DNA of 64,000 nucleotides from Dietzia sp032248695 (GCF_032248695.1 NZ_JAVHXC010000001.1:620001-684000), one strand, 5' to 3'; counted from the stretch's first letter, positions 32,315 to 41,680 are shown. Made by a program: numbers and translations. The notes: generated from the letters alone by a model not told the origin.

Positions 32315-33988
32315 TCACAGCTTCTCCAGGACGTTGCGGCCGCCCACGAGCATCGCCACGGCCACGCCCGCACCGGTCACGGCCGACATGAGGATGGCCA
32401 TGGCGGCGACCAGCGTGTAAGAACCGTTGCTCCAGTGGTCGTAGAGCAGGGTGCCCATGACCTGGGTGGTGGCCGAGCGCACCATGAGCGACGCGGCGAA
32501 CTCGTGGGTGAGCAGGATGAACATGAGCGCGATGGAGCTCAGGATGGTCGGCCTGAGCATGGGCAGGGTCACCCGGAGCATCGTGGCCACCGGGCCGGCC
32601 CCGGAGACCGAGGACGCCTCCTCGTACTTGTCCCCCATCGAGATGAGCGCGGTGAGCTGCATCCGGGTGGCGAACGGGATCATCAGGACCACGTAGACCA
32701 GGACGATCACGGCCTTGGTGCCGTAGAGGATCAGCGGCGGCTCGGTGTAGGTGAGCAGGAAACCCACGCCGAAGATCACGGCGGGGATACCCATCGGCAG
32801 GGCGGTGACGAGATCGGCCAGGGTGCGCAGGATCCTGAGGTCCTGGCGGCGGACCATGAGGTTGGCCACGCCGAACCCGATGGGCACGCAGATGAGGACC
32901 GCGATGATCGAGGTCACCACACTGGTCACGACCGAGTCGACGATGCCGGGCGTCGTGATGAGGGCCTCGTAGTTGGCGAGGGTGAACAGGTCCCAGGACA
33001 GCTCACCGGACCAGTACGGCGTCAGCGAGACGATGATGACCCCGGCGAGCGGGAGTACCAGCGCCACGAGCCCGTAGAGCCCCACGATGACGGCGGCCCA
33101 GGGCGACGAGCCGCCGACCGGGGCGAACGACTTGCCCCCGTGGGTGACGAACCGGGACTGGTTGCCCAGCAGCAGCTTCTGCCCGAACACCACGAGGATC
33201 CCCATCACCACGAGCGGCGACCCGGCTGCCGCCGCGGCGGCGAAGTTGATGGGCGACTCCGATGCCCGGAGGTACATCTCGGTGGCCAGGACTTTGACGC
33301 CCTCGTTCTGCCCCAGGAGGAGCGGGGCGGTGAACTGTCCCAGCCCGAGCAGGAGCGCGACGCCCGCCCCGTAGATGAGGGACGGCCGCAGCAGGGGCAG
33401 GACGATCTTGAAGAACGTGCCGATGGTCGTGGATCCGCTGATCTGCGCGGCCTCCAGGTGCTCGCCGCTGATGTTCTGCATCCCGGCGCTGACGAACAGG
33501 TACACGAAGGAGGTGAGGCTGAAGCCGGTGATGATGATGATCCACGTCGGGCTGTAGACGTTCACCGGCCCGGACTGGAGGTCACTCCACCAGGGCAGCA
33601 TCCGCAGGAGGATGTTGATGTACCCGGGCCCGGGCGAGAGGAGGAAGGCGAAGCCCACGACGTTGGCCACCGACGGGATGACGATCGGCAGGATCGGCAC
33701 CAACCGCAGGAACCCCATCCGGCGCGGGAGCCGGGAGGTGGCGAAGGCAAGGACGGTGCCGCACACCATCGCGATCACCAGGGAGAAGAACGCCAGTGCA
33801 GCGGTGGTCTGCAGGGTGTCCAGGATGTCGGCGCGGCCGTACTGTGACCGGTAGCCCCGGGCACCGTTCTCGAACGCCAGGGTCTGCAGCTTGATCAGCG
33901 GCCACACCACGAGGTACCCCAGCACGAGGACCAGCGGCACGTACATCAGCCGGTGTCGCCATATCGTTCGCGAACCTGGACCTGTCAT
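32315..33988 (-). CDS. ABC transporter permease, two permease domains fused (FbpB/SfuB type)
   Basis: A 557-residue integral membrane protein with about twelve hydrophobic helices in two homologous halves. Each half has an EAA-type loop: HLEAAQISGSTTIGTFFKIV in the first and YEEASSVSGAGPVATMLRVT in the second. Such double permeases belong to the ferric iron/2-aminoethylphosphonate/spermidine group. ATG 33988 is preferred over further upstream in-frame starts, because those read into the binding-protein gene; AGAGG lies about ten bases before it. Confidence 0.9.
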   Translation of the reverse strand: MTGPGSRTIWRHRLMYVPLVLVLGYLVVWPLIKLQTLAFENGARGYRSQYGRADILDTLQTTAALAFFSLVIAMVCGTVLAFATSRLPRRMGFLRLVPILPIVIPSVANVVGFAFLLSPGPGYINILLRMLPWWSDLQSGPVNVYSPTWIIIITGFSLTSFVYLFVSAGMQNISGEHLEAAQISGSTTIGTFFKIVLPLLRPSLIYGAGVALLLGLGQFTAPLLLGQNEGVKVLATEMYLRASESPINFAAAAAAGSPLVVMGILVVFGQKLLLGNQSRFVTHGGKSFAPVGGSSPWAAVIVGLYGLVALVLPLAGVIIVSLTPYWSGELSWDLFTLANYEALITTPGIVDSVVTSVVTSIIAVLICVPIGFGVANLMVRRQDLRILRTLADLVTALPMGIPAVIFGVGFLLTYTEPPLILYGTKAVIVLVYVVLMIPFATRMQLTALISMGDKYEEASSVSGAGPVATMLRVTLPMLRPTILSSIALMFILLTHEFAASLMVRSATTQVMGTLLYDHWSNGSYTLVAAMAILMSAVTGAGVAVAMLVGGRNVLEKL

Positions 33989-34086
33989 GTCGGATCGACC
34001 TCTGCTTCGGGTAGTGCGCGGGCGGGTGACGGCCGTGGGCGGCCGGCCCGCGGTGGGAGCCGGCCGCCCCGTGGATTCGAGGAGAG

Positions 34087-35139
34087 TCACTTCAGGAACT
34101 TCTGCTCCCACTCGGCCTGGTACGCCTCGACCGACTCGGGGTCGAGGGTGTCCGGGTCGCCGAGTTCGACGTCCTGCGCGGTCACCGTGGAGCCCGGCAC
34201 CCCGGTCCCCGGGACGTCCGGCAGCACGGCCAGGTAGTCCGCCGAGATGGCCTCCTGCCCCTTGGGGGAGACGAGGAAGTCCGCGAGCAGCTGGGCGGCG
34301 TTGGGGTTCGGCGCGGATGCGAGCACGTGCGAGTACCACGGCACGCCCCACGGCTTCTCCGGAAGGGCGAAGTCCACCGGGGCGCCCTTGGCCTGCTCGG
34401 TGAGGATGTTGCTCGCGGCCATCGGGGCGGCCCAGACCTCGCCGGAGGCCAGTGCCTGGGTGATGCCCACCGCGCTCGGGTAGATGCGCGGCTCGGTGGC
34501 GACGAGACGGTCCAGGAAGCCCTGCCCGTAGTCCACATCGATCGTGCGGTACATGTCGACGTACGTCGGGATGCCGTTGGGGTTCTGGATCCCCACCTTG
34601 CCCCGGAGGCGGGGCTCCAGGACGTCGTCGGGCGTGGAGAGCCCCTCGGGGACGTTGGTCGTGTTCCAGCCCAGGCCGAAGACGGTCGCGCTGGTGAGGA
34701 AGAACTTGTCCTCGATCACGCTCTCCGCCGCGTTGTACTGGGGGTTCTCGAGGCCCGGGGCCACGACCTCGGCGGAGTACTCGGTCTCGAGGCTGCGGTT
34801 GATCCATCCGGCGTCCGTGGTCATGTGGACATCGGCCACCCCGGAGCCGGTGGAGTTCTCCACCTCGATCTTCGGGAGGATGTCGGCGTCCGTCCCGCGG
34901 ACGTACGTCAGGGTGATGCCGGGGTACTCCGCCTCGAAGGCCCGCTTGAGCGCCTCCAGGTTGTCCGGGGAGTGCGTCGAGTAGATGGTGACGCTCCCCT
35001 CCTCGGTGGCGGCGGCGACGATCTCGTCCCATGACCCCGCGAGCTCGGAGCCGGACCCGGCGTCGGACCCGCACCCGGTGAGGAGCAGCGCGACCGCGGC
35101 CCCTCCGGCGAGGGCGGCCCTGATCGTGGAGAAGCGCAT
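34087..35139 (-). CDS. ABC substrate-binding lipoprotein (FbpA-like family), copy 1
   Basis: A 350-residue extracytoplasmic binding protein. The signal peptide ends in the lipobox LLTGC with Cys23, so it is a lipoprotein held at the outer face of the membrane. Mature motifs include GSVTIYSTHSPDNLEALKRA, TLTYVRGTDADILPKIEVEN and VADVHMTTDAG. The paired tyrosines that bind iron in true FbpA are not apparent. Together with control by the catabolic operator, that makes an organic substrate plausible; this is inference. GGAGG lies before ATG 35139. Promoter and operator site 6 are directly upstream. Confidence 0.88.
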   Translation of the reverse strand: MRFSTIRAALAGGAAVALLLTGCGSDAGSGSELAGSWDEIVAAATEEGSVTIYSTHSPDNLEALKRAFEAEYPGITLTYVRGTDADILPKIEVENSTGSGVADVHMTTDAGWINRSLETEYSAEVVAPGLENPQYNAAESVIEDKFFLTSATVFGLGWNTTNVPEGLSTPDDVLEPRLRGKVGIQNPNGIPTYVDMYRTIDVDYGQGFLDRLVATEPRIYPSAVGITQALASGEVWAAPMAASNILTEQAKGAPVDFALPEKPWGVPWYSHVLASAPNPNAAQLLADFLVSPKGQEAISADYLAVLPDVPGTGVPGSTVTAQDVELGDPDTLDPESVEAYQAEWEQKFLK

Positions 35140-35175
35140 GGCTTCCCTCCTTCCGCGACTCCCCACGGAGTCGAA

Positions 35176-35223
35176 TTGAAGTAGATTCAACTGGAGAATA
35201 TGACGTGTGTCACGTTGGCGCAA
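35176..35223 (-). promoter_or_regulatory. Promoter of the ABC importer with operator site 6
   Basis: Minus-strand TTGCGC (35223-35218), a 17-base spacer and TATTCT (35200-35195) are followed by TTGAAGTAGATTCAA (35176-35190), whose five-base arms are perfectly complementary. The site covers the expected start near 35188. Confidence 0.72.
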
Positions 35224-35269
35224 GGGGGGATCGCCGACAACTTCGACAGGCCCACTTACGGGTGCACTC

Positions 35270-36325
35270 TCACCCGAGGAACTTCTGCTCCCACCGGGAG
35301 ACGAACTGCTCGACCGCCTCGGCCTCGAGCGAACCGGGGTCGGCCAGCTCGAGATCCTGCGCGATGACGTCCGACCCCTCGACGCCGGTACCGGGGACGC
35401 CCGGCAGCGCGGCGATATAACTCCGCGAGAGCGCCTGCTGCCCCGCGGGCGTGATCATGAAGTCGGCGAGGAGCTGTGCCGCGTTGGGGTTGGGCGCCGC
35501 CGAGAGCACGTGCGAGTAGAACGGGATCCCGATGGGGTTCTCGGGGAGCGCGAAGTCGACCGGCGCACCCTTGTCCCGCTCCACCAGGACATCCATGGAG
35601 GCGCCCGGGGCGGCCCAGACCTCGCCGGAGGCGAGCGCCTGCGTGACACCGGGCCCACTGGTGTAGACCCGGGGCCCGAAGGCGGCAAGTCGGTCGACGA
35701 AGCCGGACCCGTAGTCGATATCCATCCGGCGGTAGATGTGGACGACGGCCGGATAGCCGGCCGGCGTCACCACCCCGATCTTCCCGGCGAGTCGCTGGTC
35801 GAGCAGATCCTCCGGTGCGCGCAGCCCCTCGGGCACGTGCGTGGTGTTCCACGCCAGGCCGATCGACGTGGCACTCGTGACGAAGAACGTGTCGTCGAGG
35901 ACCCCGTCAGCCGCCCTGTAGTCGGGCTGGTCGATGGCGGGCGCCGCGACCTCCACCGAGTAGTCACCCGACTCCAGGCTGCGATGGATCCACCCGGCGT
36001 CGGTGGTCATGTGCACATCGGCGATCCCGTTACCGGTCCGGTTCTCCACCTCCACCTTGGGGATGAGATCGGAGTCGGTGCCACGAACGTACGTCAGGGT
36101 GATTCCGGGATACCGGGCCTCGAACGCCGTCTTGAGCGCCTCGAGGTTGGCGGGGGCGTGGTTCGAGTAGAGCGTGACCTCCCCCTCGGACGTCGCCGCC
36201 TCGACGATCTCGTCCCACGATCCGGCGAGCTCCGGGCCCGACCCCCCAGCGGACCCGCATCCGGTCAACGCCACCGCTGCGGCGAGAGCAGCGGCCGCCG
36301 CCTTCACACCCTTGTCGACTCTCAT
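35270..36325 (-). CDS. ABC substrate-binding lipoprotein (FbpA-like family), copy 2
   Basis: A 351-residue paralogue of the protein at 34087, with a clear lipobox VALTGC (Cys23). The two share long stretches such as ITLTYVRGTD, ADVHMTTDAGW and ALASGEVWAAP but differ in the lobes around the cleft, so they may bind related ligands. It has its own promoter region and operator copy (36359) and no own permease or ATPase, and probably feeds the same importer. A tandem duplication that kept the operator in both copies explains the arrangement. Confidence 0.88.
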   Translation of the reverse strand: MRVDKGVKAAAAALAAAVALTGCGSAGGSGPELAGSWDEIVEAATSEGEVTLYSNHAPANLEALKTAFEARYPGITLTYVRGTDSDLIPKVEVENRTGNGIADVHMTTDAGWIHRSLESGDYSVEVAAPAIDQPDYRAADGVLDDTFFVTSATSIGLAWNTTHVPEGLRAPEDLLDQRLAGKIGVVTPAGYPAVVHIYRRMDIDYGSGFVDRLAAFGPRVYTSGPGVTQALASGEVWAAPGASMDVLVERDKGAPVDFALPENPIGIPFYSHVLSAAPNPNAAQLLADFMITPAGQQALSRSYIAALPGVPGTGVEGSDVIAQDLELADPGSLEAEAVEQFVSRWEQKFLG

Positions 36326-36358
36326 CCGAGCCCTCCCTGATCCGACGAGTCCACTGAG

Positions 36359-36381
36359 TTGAACTCACTTCAGCCAGAATA
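36359..36381 (-). promoter_or_regulatory. Operator site 7 with -10 box, binding protein copy 2
   Basis: TTGAACTCACTTCAG (36359-36373) lies directly downstream of a minus-strand TATTCT (36381-36376), the same -10 sequence as in front of copy 1. The -35 region is poor. Confidence 0.65.
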
Positions 36382-36453
36382 TGGCACTCGTCACACTCGC
36401 GTGCGGTGTTTCGGGAACCCGGCGGAGGACGTCTCAGCGCATGGGCGCGAGCG

Positions 36454-37248
36454 TCAGACGGTGAAGCGCCCGCCGTTGCTCAGCAGGACCGCACCGACGA
36501 CGTTCGAGGCCTGCTCGGAGGCGAGGTAGGTGATGTTGTCCGCGAGCTGGTCGGCGGTGGCGTAGCCGAACGCGCTGCCCTCGTTCATCGCCCTGCGGAC
36601 CGACTCGGGGGTCCGTGCCGCCATCGCCGTGTCGACGGGACCCGGCGCCACGGTGTTGACGCGGATGCCGAAGTGGATGACCTCCTTGGCCACCGACTGG
36701 CACAGGGCGTGCACGGCCGCCTTGGAGGAGGCGTAGTGCGGGTAACCGACCAGGGTGTCGAACGCGGCGGACGACCCCACCGTGACGATCGCTCCCCCAC
36801 CGGTCTCACGCATCGCGCGCACCGACTCGCGCAGCACGTGGAACGTGCCGTCGAGGTTGACCGCGTGGATCCGGCGCCAGGTCGAGTCCTCGAGGCGGGA
36901 CAGCACGTCGACGGGCTCGCCCTTGTCCGCAGCCTCGTAGATGTGGCCCTTGGCGATCGGGTCGTCGATTCCCGCCGCGTGGACCACCACGTCCAGGCGC
37001 CCGTCCGTCTCCGTGACCGAGTCGACCAGGCGGCGCACCGCGTCGGGATCCGCGACGTCCACCCCGTGGGCGGCACCCCCGATGTCGTCGGCGACCGACC
37101 GGGCCGCGCCCTCGTCGAGGTCCACCACGTGGACCCGCCGGGCGCCGCCGGCGGCGAGCTGCCGTGCGACGGCCGCCCCGATCCCCGAGGCGCCTCCGGT
37201 GACGAGGGTGACCTTGCCGGAGAACCGCTGCTGGTGTGTGTCTGTCAT
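36454..37248 (-). CDS. SDR-family oxidoreductase
   Basis: A 264-residue SDR with TGGASGIGAAVARQLA, AAGIDD, a Ser in VGSSAAF and catalytic YASSK. Between the usual strands 4 and 5 it has a longer acidic insertion (KGHIYEAADKGEPVDVLSRL) not present in the other SDRs here. The C-terminal SNVVGAVLLSNGGRFTV is normal. It is the last gene of the flavoprotein/OYE/alcohol dehydrogenase operon starting at 41631. It could oxidise a ring hydroxyl or a 3-hydroxyacyl-CoA. Confidence 0.88.
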   Translation of the reverse strand: MTDTHQQRFSGKVTLVTGGASGIGAAVARQLAAGGARRVHVVDLDEGAARSVADDIGGAAHGVDVADPDAVRRLVDSVTETDGRLDVVVHAAGIDDPIAKGHIYEAADKGEPVDVLSRLEDSTWRRIHAVNLDGTFHVLRESVRAMRETGGGAIVTVGSSAAFDTLVGYPHYASSKAAVHALCQSVAKEVIHFGIRVNTVAPGPVDTAMAARTPESVRRAMNEGSAFGYATADQLADNITYLASEQASNVVGAVLLSNGGRFTV

Positions 37249-37328
37249 GATGTCCGTCCTGTTCTGTCGGCCCGGCCCGCCGGGCGGTCGTGTCACCGGG
37301 TCGGTGGTGTCACCGGCTCCGGAGCGAT

Positions 37329-38303
37329 TCACATGGATACGACGAGACGTCCGGTGACCCGTCCGTCGCGCAACCGGTCGATGCCCTCGGGCACCTGATC
37401 GAACGTCAGTCGCTCGACGACCGGGGTGATCCGCCCGTCCGCCAGGTAGCGGTAGACGGCCTCGATGTCGCTCTTGGTTCCACCGGAGGATCCGCGGATC
37501 ACCGCCTTCTGGTGGATCACGTCGGCGGTGACGAGCTCCGAGGTGTGCGCCCCCATCCCGATCATCACGACGGTGCCGCCGACCCGGATCGCCCGGACGG
37601 CCGCCTGCGCCGTGGAGCCGAACCCGGCGAAGTCGATGACGGAGTCCAGGCCCGCGCCGGCGAGTTCCGCGGCGTCGGCCACCACCCTCGTCACGCCGAG
37701 GGACTCCCCCAGCTCGCGCGCGGCCGGGCTGGGGTCCGCGGCGTGCACCTCGGCGCCCAACAGCACGGCGATGCGGGCGCCGACCTGCCCGAGGCCGCCG
37801 AGCCCGATGATGCCCACCCGGTCGCCCGCCCGCACTCCCGCCACCACGGCCACCCCGTGGTGCGAGGTCATGCCGGCGTCGGTGCCCAGGGCCCCGAGCT
37901 CGTAGGACAGGCCGTCCGGTAGCGGGACGAGGTCGGTGGCCGGCGCGAGGTGGTACGCCGCGTAGCCGCCGTCGCGGCCGTACCCGGGCACCGTCGCGCC
38001 CAGCGGGTGGACGCCGCACCGGTCCCCCACGGCCACCCCGGTGACCCCGGGGCCCACGACGATCACGTCGCCGGCGATCTCGTGGCCGAGCGTGATGGGG
38101 CACTGGTGGATGTTCGCGGCCCACGAGGGCTCGTCGAGCTCCCCGACGTCCGAATGGCACATGCCGGCGGCACGCACCCGCAGGAGCACCTCACCCGGCC
38201 CCGGGGACGGCACCGGGACCGTCGCCTCGGTCAGTGGATTACCCGTGCCCGTCCACTGCCAGGCCGTCATCTCGGCAGGCGTAGAGCTGTTGACCATCAT
38301 CAT
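37329..38303 (-). CDS. Zinc-type alcohol dehydrogenase lacking the structural zinc loop
   Basis: A 324-residue MDR enzyme. Catalytic zinc ligands are in GMCHSDVGEL and GHEIAG, and the cofactor motif is GLGGLGQVGARIAVLLG. The four-Cys structural zinc lobe is absent: the region reads HPLGATVPGYGRDGGYA, which also explains the short length. Three ATG codons in a row (38303, 38300, 38297) make the exact start uncertain. It lies between the OYE and SDR genes. Quinone-reductase-like or ketone-reducing members also lack the structural zinc, so the reaction direction is open. Confidence 0.85.
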   Translation of the reverse strand: MMMVNSSTPAEMTAWQWTGTGNPLTEATVPVPSPGPGEVLLRVRAAGMCHSDVGELDEPSWAANIHQCPITLGHEIAGDVIVVGPGVTGVAVGDRCGVHPLGATVPGYGRDGGYAAYHLAPATDLVPLPDGLSYELGALGTDAGMTSHHGVAVVAGVRAGDRVGIIGLGGLGQVGARIAVLLGAEVHAADPSPAARELGESLGVTRVVADAAELAGAGLDSVIDFAGFGSTAQAAVRAIRVGGTVVMIGMGAHTSELVTADVIHQKAVIRGSSGGTKSDIEAVYRYLADGRITPVVERLTFDQVPEGIDRLRDGRVTGRLVVSM

Positions 38304-38334
38304 CCCCGTCCCGTTCACGTCGACCGCTGCCCGG

Positions 38335-40275
38335 TCAGATCTCTGCGCCGACCCGGTAGCCCTCGGCGATGGCATGGCTGATCCGCCGCGGCGTGAGGGC
38401 GTCCCCGATCACGCTGACGTCGTCCCGGCGACCGAGCCGGCGGGCGAGCCCGTCGACCGCGGTCCGCGGCCGGTGCCAGACCACGAGATCGGCGTCCAGA
38501 GCGACGGCCTCGCCACCGAAGACCGGGACGAGTCGGCCCACCTCGTCGTCGTCCCCCGGTAACTCCAACCCCGTGGCCACGTGGAACCGGGCACCGACCG
38601 CGCCCAGGCGGCCCAACAACGGCCCGACGCTCTCCGCGGGAACCCTCGAGGCCAGCGCCGTGAGCGGCGTGACGACGCGGGTGTCCCACCCCCGCGCCGC
38701 CAGGGCCTCGGCGGCGCTGTAGGCGGGCCAGAACCCGTCGCTCTCGTCGTAGACCACCGCGCGCCCCGGCGCCGCGGGGATCCGACCGCCCAGGACGTCG
38801 TCCACGGTGACGACGGCCGGCCCCCACCCCACCGTCGGCGCGGCGCCGGGTCGGGAGCCGGTGGCGACGACGACGTGGTCGGCGGCGTCCACGAGTTCGG
38901 CCAGATCGTCGGGCGCGATCTCGGCTCCCAGGTTGACATCCACCTTCAGGCGGCGCATCTCCCCGGCGAGGTAGTCGACCACGTCGATGATGGTGGCGCG
39001 GTGCGGCGAGGCGGCGGCCACCCGCACGGCACCGCCGAGTTCCGCCGCGGCCTCGAACACCGTCACCCGGTGCCCCCGGCCCGCGGCGACCCGCGCCGCC
39101 TCCAGCCCGGCGGGCCCACCGCCGATCACGAAGACGTCCTTCACCGTCGCCGCGCGGACCCCGACCCCCGGGTGGCGGCCGCGGCCGATCTCCGCGTTGA
39201 CCGCGCAGTGCAGGTGGGGGTCGAACGCGCGACAGTCCTGGTTGATGCCCAGGCAGCCACGGATCTCGGCCAGTCGCCCCTCGGCCGACTTGTTCGGGAG
39301 CTCGGGGTCGGCCAACAGGGCGCGGGCCATGCCCACGAGATCGGCCTTACCGCTGCGGACGACGTGGTCGGCGGTCGCCACGTCGCGGATCCGCTGACCC
39401 ACCAGCACGGGCAGCCCGGTCTCGGCACGCACGCGGGCCGCCGAGTCCACGGCGACGGCATCCGGGTGGGACGAGTCCTTGACGTACTTGCCGCGGGTGC
39501 CGTGGGTGATGCTGAAGTAGTCCACCGACCCCGAGGCCGCGAGGTGGCGGGCGATGCGCACGCAGTCCTCGATGTCCATGCCCCCGGGAATCTCCTCCTC
39601 CGCGCTGAGTCGCACGCCCAGGACCATGTGCCCGGGCATCGCCTCGCGCATGACGGCCACGACCTCGTCGACGAACCGCATCCGGTTCTCGAACGAGCCC
39701 CCGTAGGAGTCGGTGCGCAGGTTGGTGGCCCCCGACATGAACTGCGCGGGCAGGTAGCCGTGGGCGGCATGGATCTCCGCGCCGTCGTAGCCCGCCCGGG
39801 CCAGATTGGCCGCCGAGACGCCCCACCCGCGGACGATGTCCTCGATCTCCTCGGCCGACAGCTCGTGCGGGGGGTAGGCGTCGCGGACGGTCTTCAGCGC
39901 CGAGGGGGCGCTGGGCGGCGAGTCGGATTCCCCGCCGATGAACTCACGGCCCAGGTGGACGAGTTGGCCGATGATCTTGGCACCGTGACGGTGCACGGCC
40001 GCCGCCTTGTCGGTCAGCGCGGGGACGACCTCGTCGATGTAGGCCTCGACGAGCTTGCGCGAGCGCAGCGTGGTGGTGGGGTGCACGACCGTCGCCCCAC
40101 CCACGATGAGCCCCACCCCGCCCTGCGCCAGGCGCTCGAAATGCTCCTGGTCCCCGTGGGTGGGGACACCGTCGGTGGCCATGCTCGTGCCGGCCGGCAA
40201 CGCGACCAGGCGGTTGCGCACCGTGAGGGGGCCGATCGAGAACGGGGAGAACGCGGAGGGGAACGGGGAGTCCAC
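38335..40275 (-). CDS. Old Yellow Enzyme-type NADH:flavin oxidoreductase / 2,4-dienoyl-CoA reductase-like, atypical Fe-S motif
   Basis: A 646-residue two-part enzyme. An FMN TIM barrel (GAKIIGQLVHLGREF, DGAEIHAAHGYLPAQFMS, LRTDSYGGSFENRMRF) is followed by an FAD/NAD(P) domain (VFVIGGGPAGLEAARVAAGRGH). Relatives reduce conjugated double bonds of enoyl-CoAs, enones or ring ketones. The linker that binds a 4Fe-4S cluster in FadH reads CLGINQDC...HC, so Ile replaces the second of four Cys. GTG 40275 is chosen because AAAGG lies seven bases upstream; the ATG at 40290 has no such site. It is the second gene of the operon after the flavoprotein at 41631. Confidence 0.87.
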   Translation of the reverse strand: MDSPFPSAFSPFSIGPLTVRNRLVALPAGTSMATDGVPTHGDQEHFERLAQGGVGLIVGGATVVHPTTTLRSRKLVEAYIDEVVPALTDKAAAVHRHGAKIIGQLVHLGREFIGGESDSPPSAPSALKTVRDAYPPHELSAEEIEDIVRGWGVSAANLARAGYDGAEIHAAHGYLPAQFMSGATNLRTDSYGGSFENRMRFVDEVVAVMREAMPGHMVLGVRLSAEEEIPGGMDIEDCVRIARHLAASGSVDYFSITHGTRGKYVKDSSHPDAVAVDSAARVRAETGLPVLVGQRIRDVATADHVVRSGKADLVGMARALLADPELPNKSAEGRLAEIRGCLGINQDCRAFDPHLHCAVNAEIGRGRHPGVGVRAATVKDVFVIGGGPAGLEAARVAAGRGHRVTVFEAAAELGGAVRVAAASPHRATIIDVVDYLAGEMRRLKVDVNLGAEIAPDDLAELVDAADHVVVATGSRPGAAPTVGWGPAVVTVDDVLGGRIPAAPGRAVVYDESDGFWPAYSAAEALAARGWDTRVVTPLTALASRVPAESVGPLLGRLGAVGARFHVATGLELPGDDDEVGRLVPVFGGEAVALDADLVVWHRPRTAVDGLARRLGRRDDVSVIGDALTPRRISHAIAEGYRVGAEI

Positions 40276-40314
40276 GGGCGGGCCTTTCATACGCGGGGGT
40301 CGGGGCGGACCGGG

Positions 40315-41631
40315 TCAGGAGGTGACGGCGGCGTCGCCCGCACGGAGCCCGAACACCAGTGCCGTGGCGAGGCCACCGGCGTAGGCGCGGCGATAGACGC
40401 CGCCGGTGTCCGAGCCGGCGGCGAGCAGCCCCGGGATCGCTGTGCCGTCCTCACGCAGGACGGAGGTGTCGGCACCGATCCGGATGCCCACCAAGGGGAA
40501 GGTCACGGCCGGGGTCGTCTCGACGATGTAGTACGGACCCCGGTCCAGCGGCGTGAAGTCGTACTCTCGCGGAGGCAGGACCTTCTGGCCGGCCTCGTTG
40601 ACCCGGCGGATCTCCTCGGCGATCTTCGCGCCGTCGTACCCCCACTCCTCGGGCAGGTACTCGAACTCCTCCAGGGACTCGGCGAGACCGCAGCGCCCCC
40701 CGCGCTTGGCGGCCTCGGTGTACTTGTCCACCGCGACCGCGCCCTCGACGTAGGACCCGCAGATCCAGTCGCGGTAAACGCGCTCGTCCGCTACCAGCAG
40801 ACCGCGGGCCTCGGGCTGCTCCATCAGGGCCATCGCGGTGAGGTGGTCGCCCCGGGTCTCGTCCACGAACCGCTCGCCGTGGAGATTGAACAACAGGGCG
40901 TGCTCGGAGTAGTAGAGGGACAAGCCCACGAAGTCACCGGAGTCGCGGAACGGCAGCCCCGACGGGATGAGGTGGCCGTAGAAGCCGGCGTCGGGCAGGC
41001 CGATGGCGGCGTTGACCGACTCGGCGAGCGTCAGGCCGCCGCCGTCGCTGTGGGGGTTGGACCGCAGCGGGAACGACGAGGCGAGGGGGTGCAGGTGCTT
41101 CTCGACCAACTGCGCGTTCGCCTGGAATCCGCCGGTGGCGAGCAGGACGTGGCCGGCCCGGATCTCGCGTGGCTCGCCGTCGGCCGGCCGGACCGTCGCC
41201 CCCACCACGGCGCCGTCGGCGGTGAGCAGGCCCTCCACGGTCGTCCGGGTGTGGATCTCTCCCCCGGCGGCCCTGACCTCGCGGGCGCAGGCGTCGAGGT
41301 ACTGGTTGGTGTCGAAGGCGTGCCCGATCCCGTAGCGCAAGACCGGGACGCCGTCAGCGCACTCCACTCCGCGGCCGCGGATCCAGTCGAGTCCGGCCGG
41401 GAAGTCGTCGACCACCGCGTTGCGCAGGTCCACCTCCCCGTGGGGGTTGATCTCGGCCATGATCTGCCGGGTGGGCGCGGTCCAGGCATATCCTGCGAAT
41501 CGCGCGGATCCGCCGACCTCCCCGGCCTTCTCGACCACGGCCACCCGGGCGCCGCGGGACGTCGCCCGCGCCGCGGCGGTGAGGCCGGCCATGCCGGCTC
41601 CGATGACGAGAAGATCGACGGCGTTATCCAT
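40315..41631 (-). CDS. FAD-dependent oxidoreductase, fumarate reductase/3-ketosteroid dehydrogenase family
   Basis: A 438-residue flavoprotein. The FAD dinucleotide motif VIGAGMAGLTAAARATSRGA lies at the N-terminus with EKAGEVGGSARFAG after it; a second FAD segment GLLAAGSDTGGVYRRAYAGGLATALVFG ends the protein. Between them the capping domain (YGIGHAFDTNQYLDAC, NPHSDGGGLTL, GERFVDE) is that of the FRD/3-ketosteroid delta-1-dehydrogenase family. Members introduce or remove a double bond next to a carbonyl. AGGAG precedes ATG 41631. Operator site 8 lies upstream. With OYE, ADH and SDR it suggests redox work on a ring or enone. Confidence 0.87.
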   Translation of the reverse strand: MDNAVDLLVIGAGMAGLTAAARATSRGARVAVVEKAGEVGGSARFAGYAWTAPTRQIMAEINPHGEVDLRNAVVDDFPAGLDWIRGRGVECADGVPVLRYGIGHAFDTNQYLDACAREVRAAGGEIHTRTTVEGLLTADGAVVGATVRPADGEPREIRAGHVLLATGGFQANAQLVEKHLHPLASSFPLRSNPHSDGGGLTLAESVNAAIGLPDAGFYGHLIPSGLPFRDSGDFVGLSLYYSEHALLFNLHGERFVDETRGDHLTAMALMEQPEARGLLVADERVYRDWICGSYVEGAVAVDKYTEAAKRGGRCGLAESLEEFEYLPEEWGYDGAKIAEEIRRVNEAGQKVLPPREYDFTPLDRGPYYIVETTPAVTFPLVGIRIGADTSVLREDGTAIPGLLAAGSDTGGVYRRAYAGGLATALVFGLRAGDAAVTS

Positions 41632-41680
41632 GGGCACTCCTGTGCGTCGAGATTGTGACGAACCCCACCGTAGCACCAAC

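Noticed and set aside
31123..36325. Ferric iron uptake system
   Set aside because: Gene order suits an FbpABC system, but no Fur/DtxR-like box or siderophore genes are seen and the operators are those of the catabolic regulon. Kept as an ABC importer of unknown substrate.
38581..41658. A 1025-codon plus-strand open frame antisense to the OYE and flavoprotein genes
   Set aside because: It is rich in Arg, Gly, Asp, His and Val with no fold pattern, and mirrors the codon structure of well-recognised minus-strand genes; a normal by-product of high GC.
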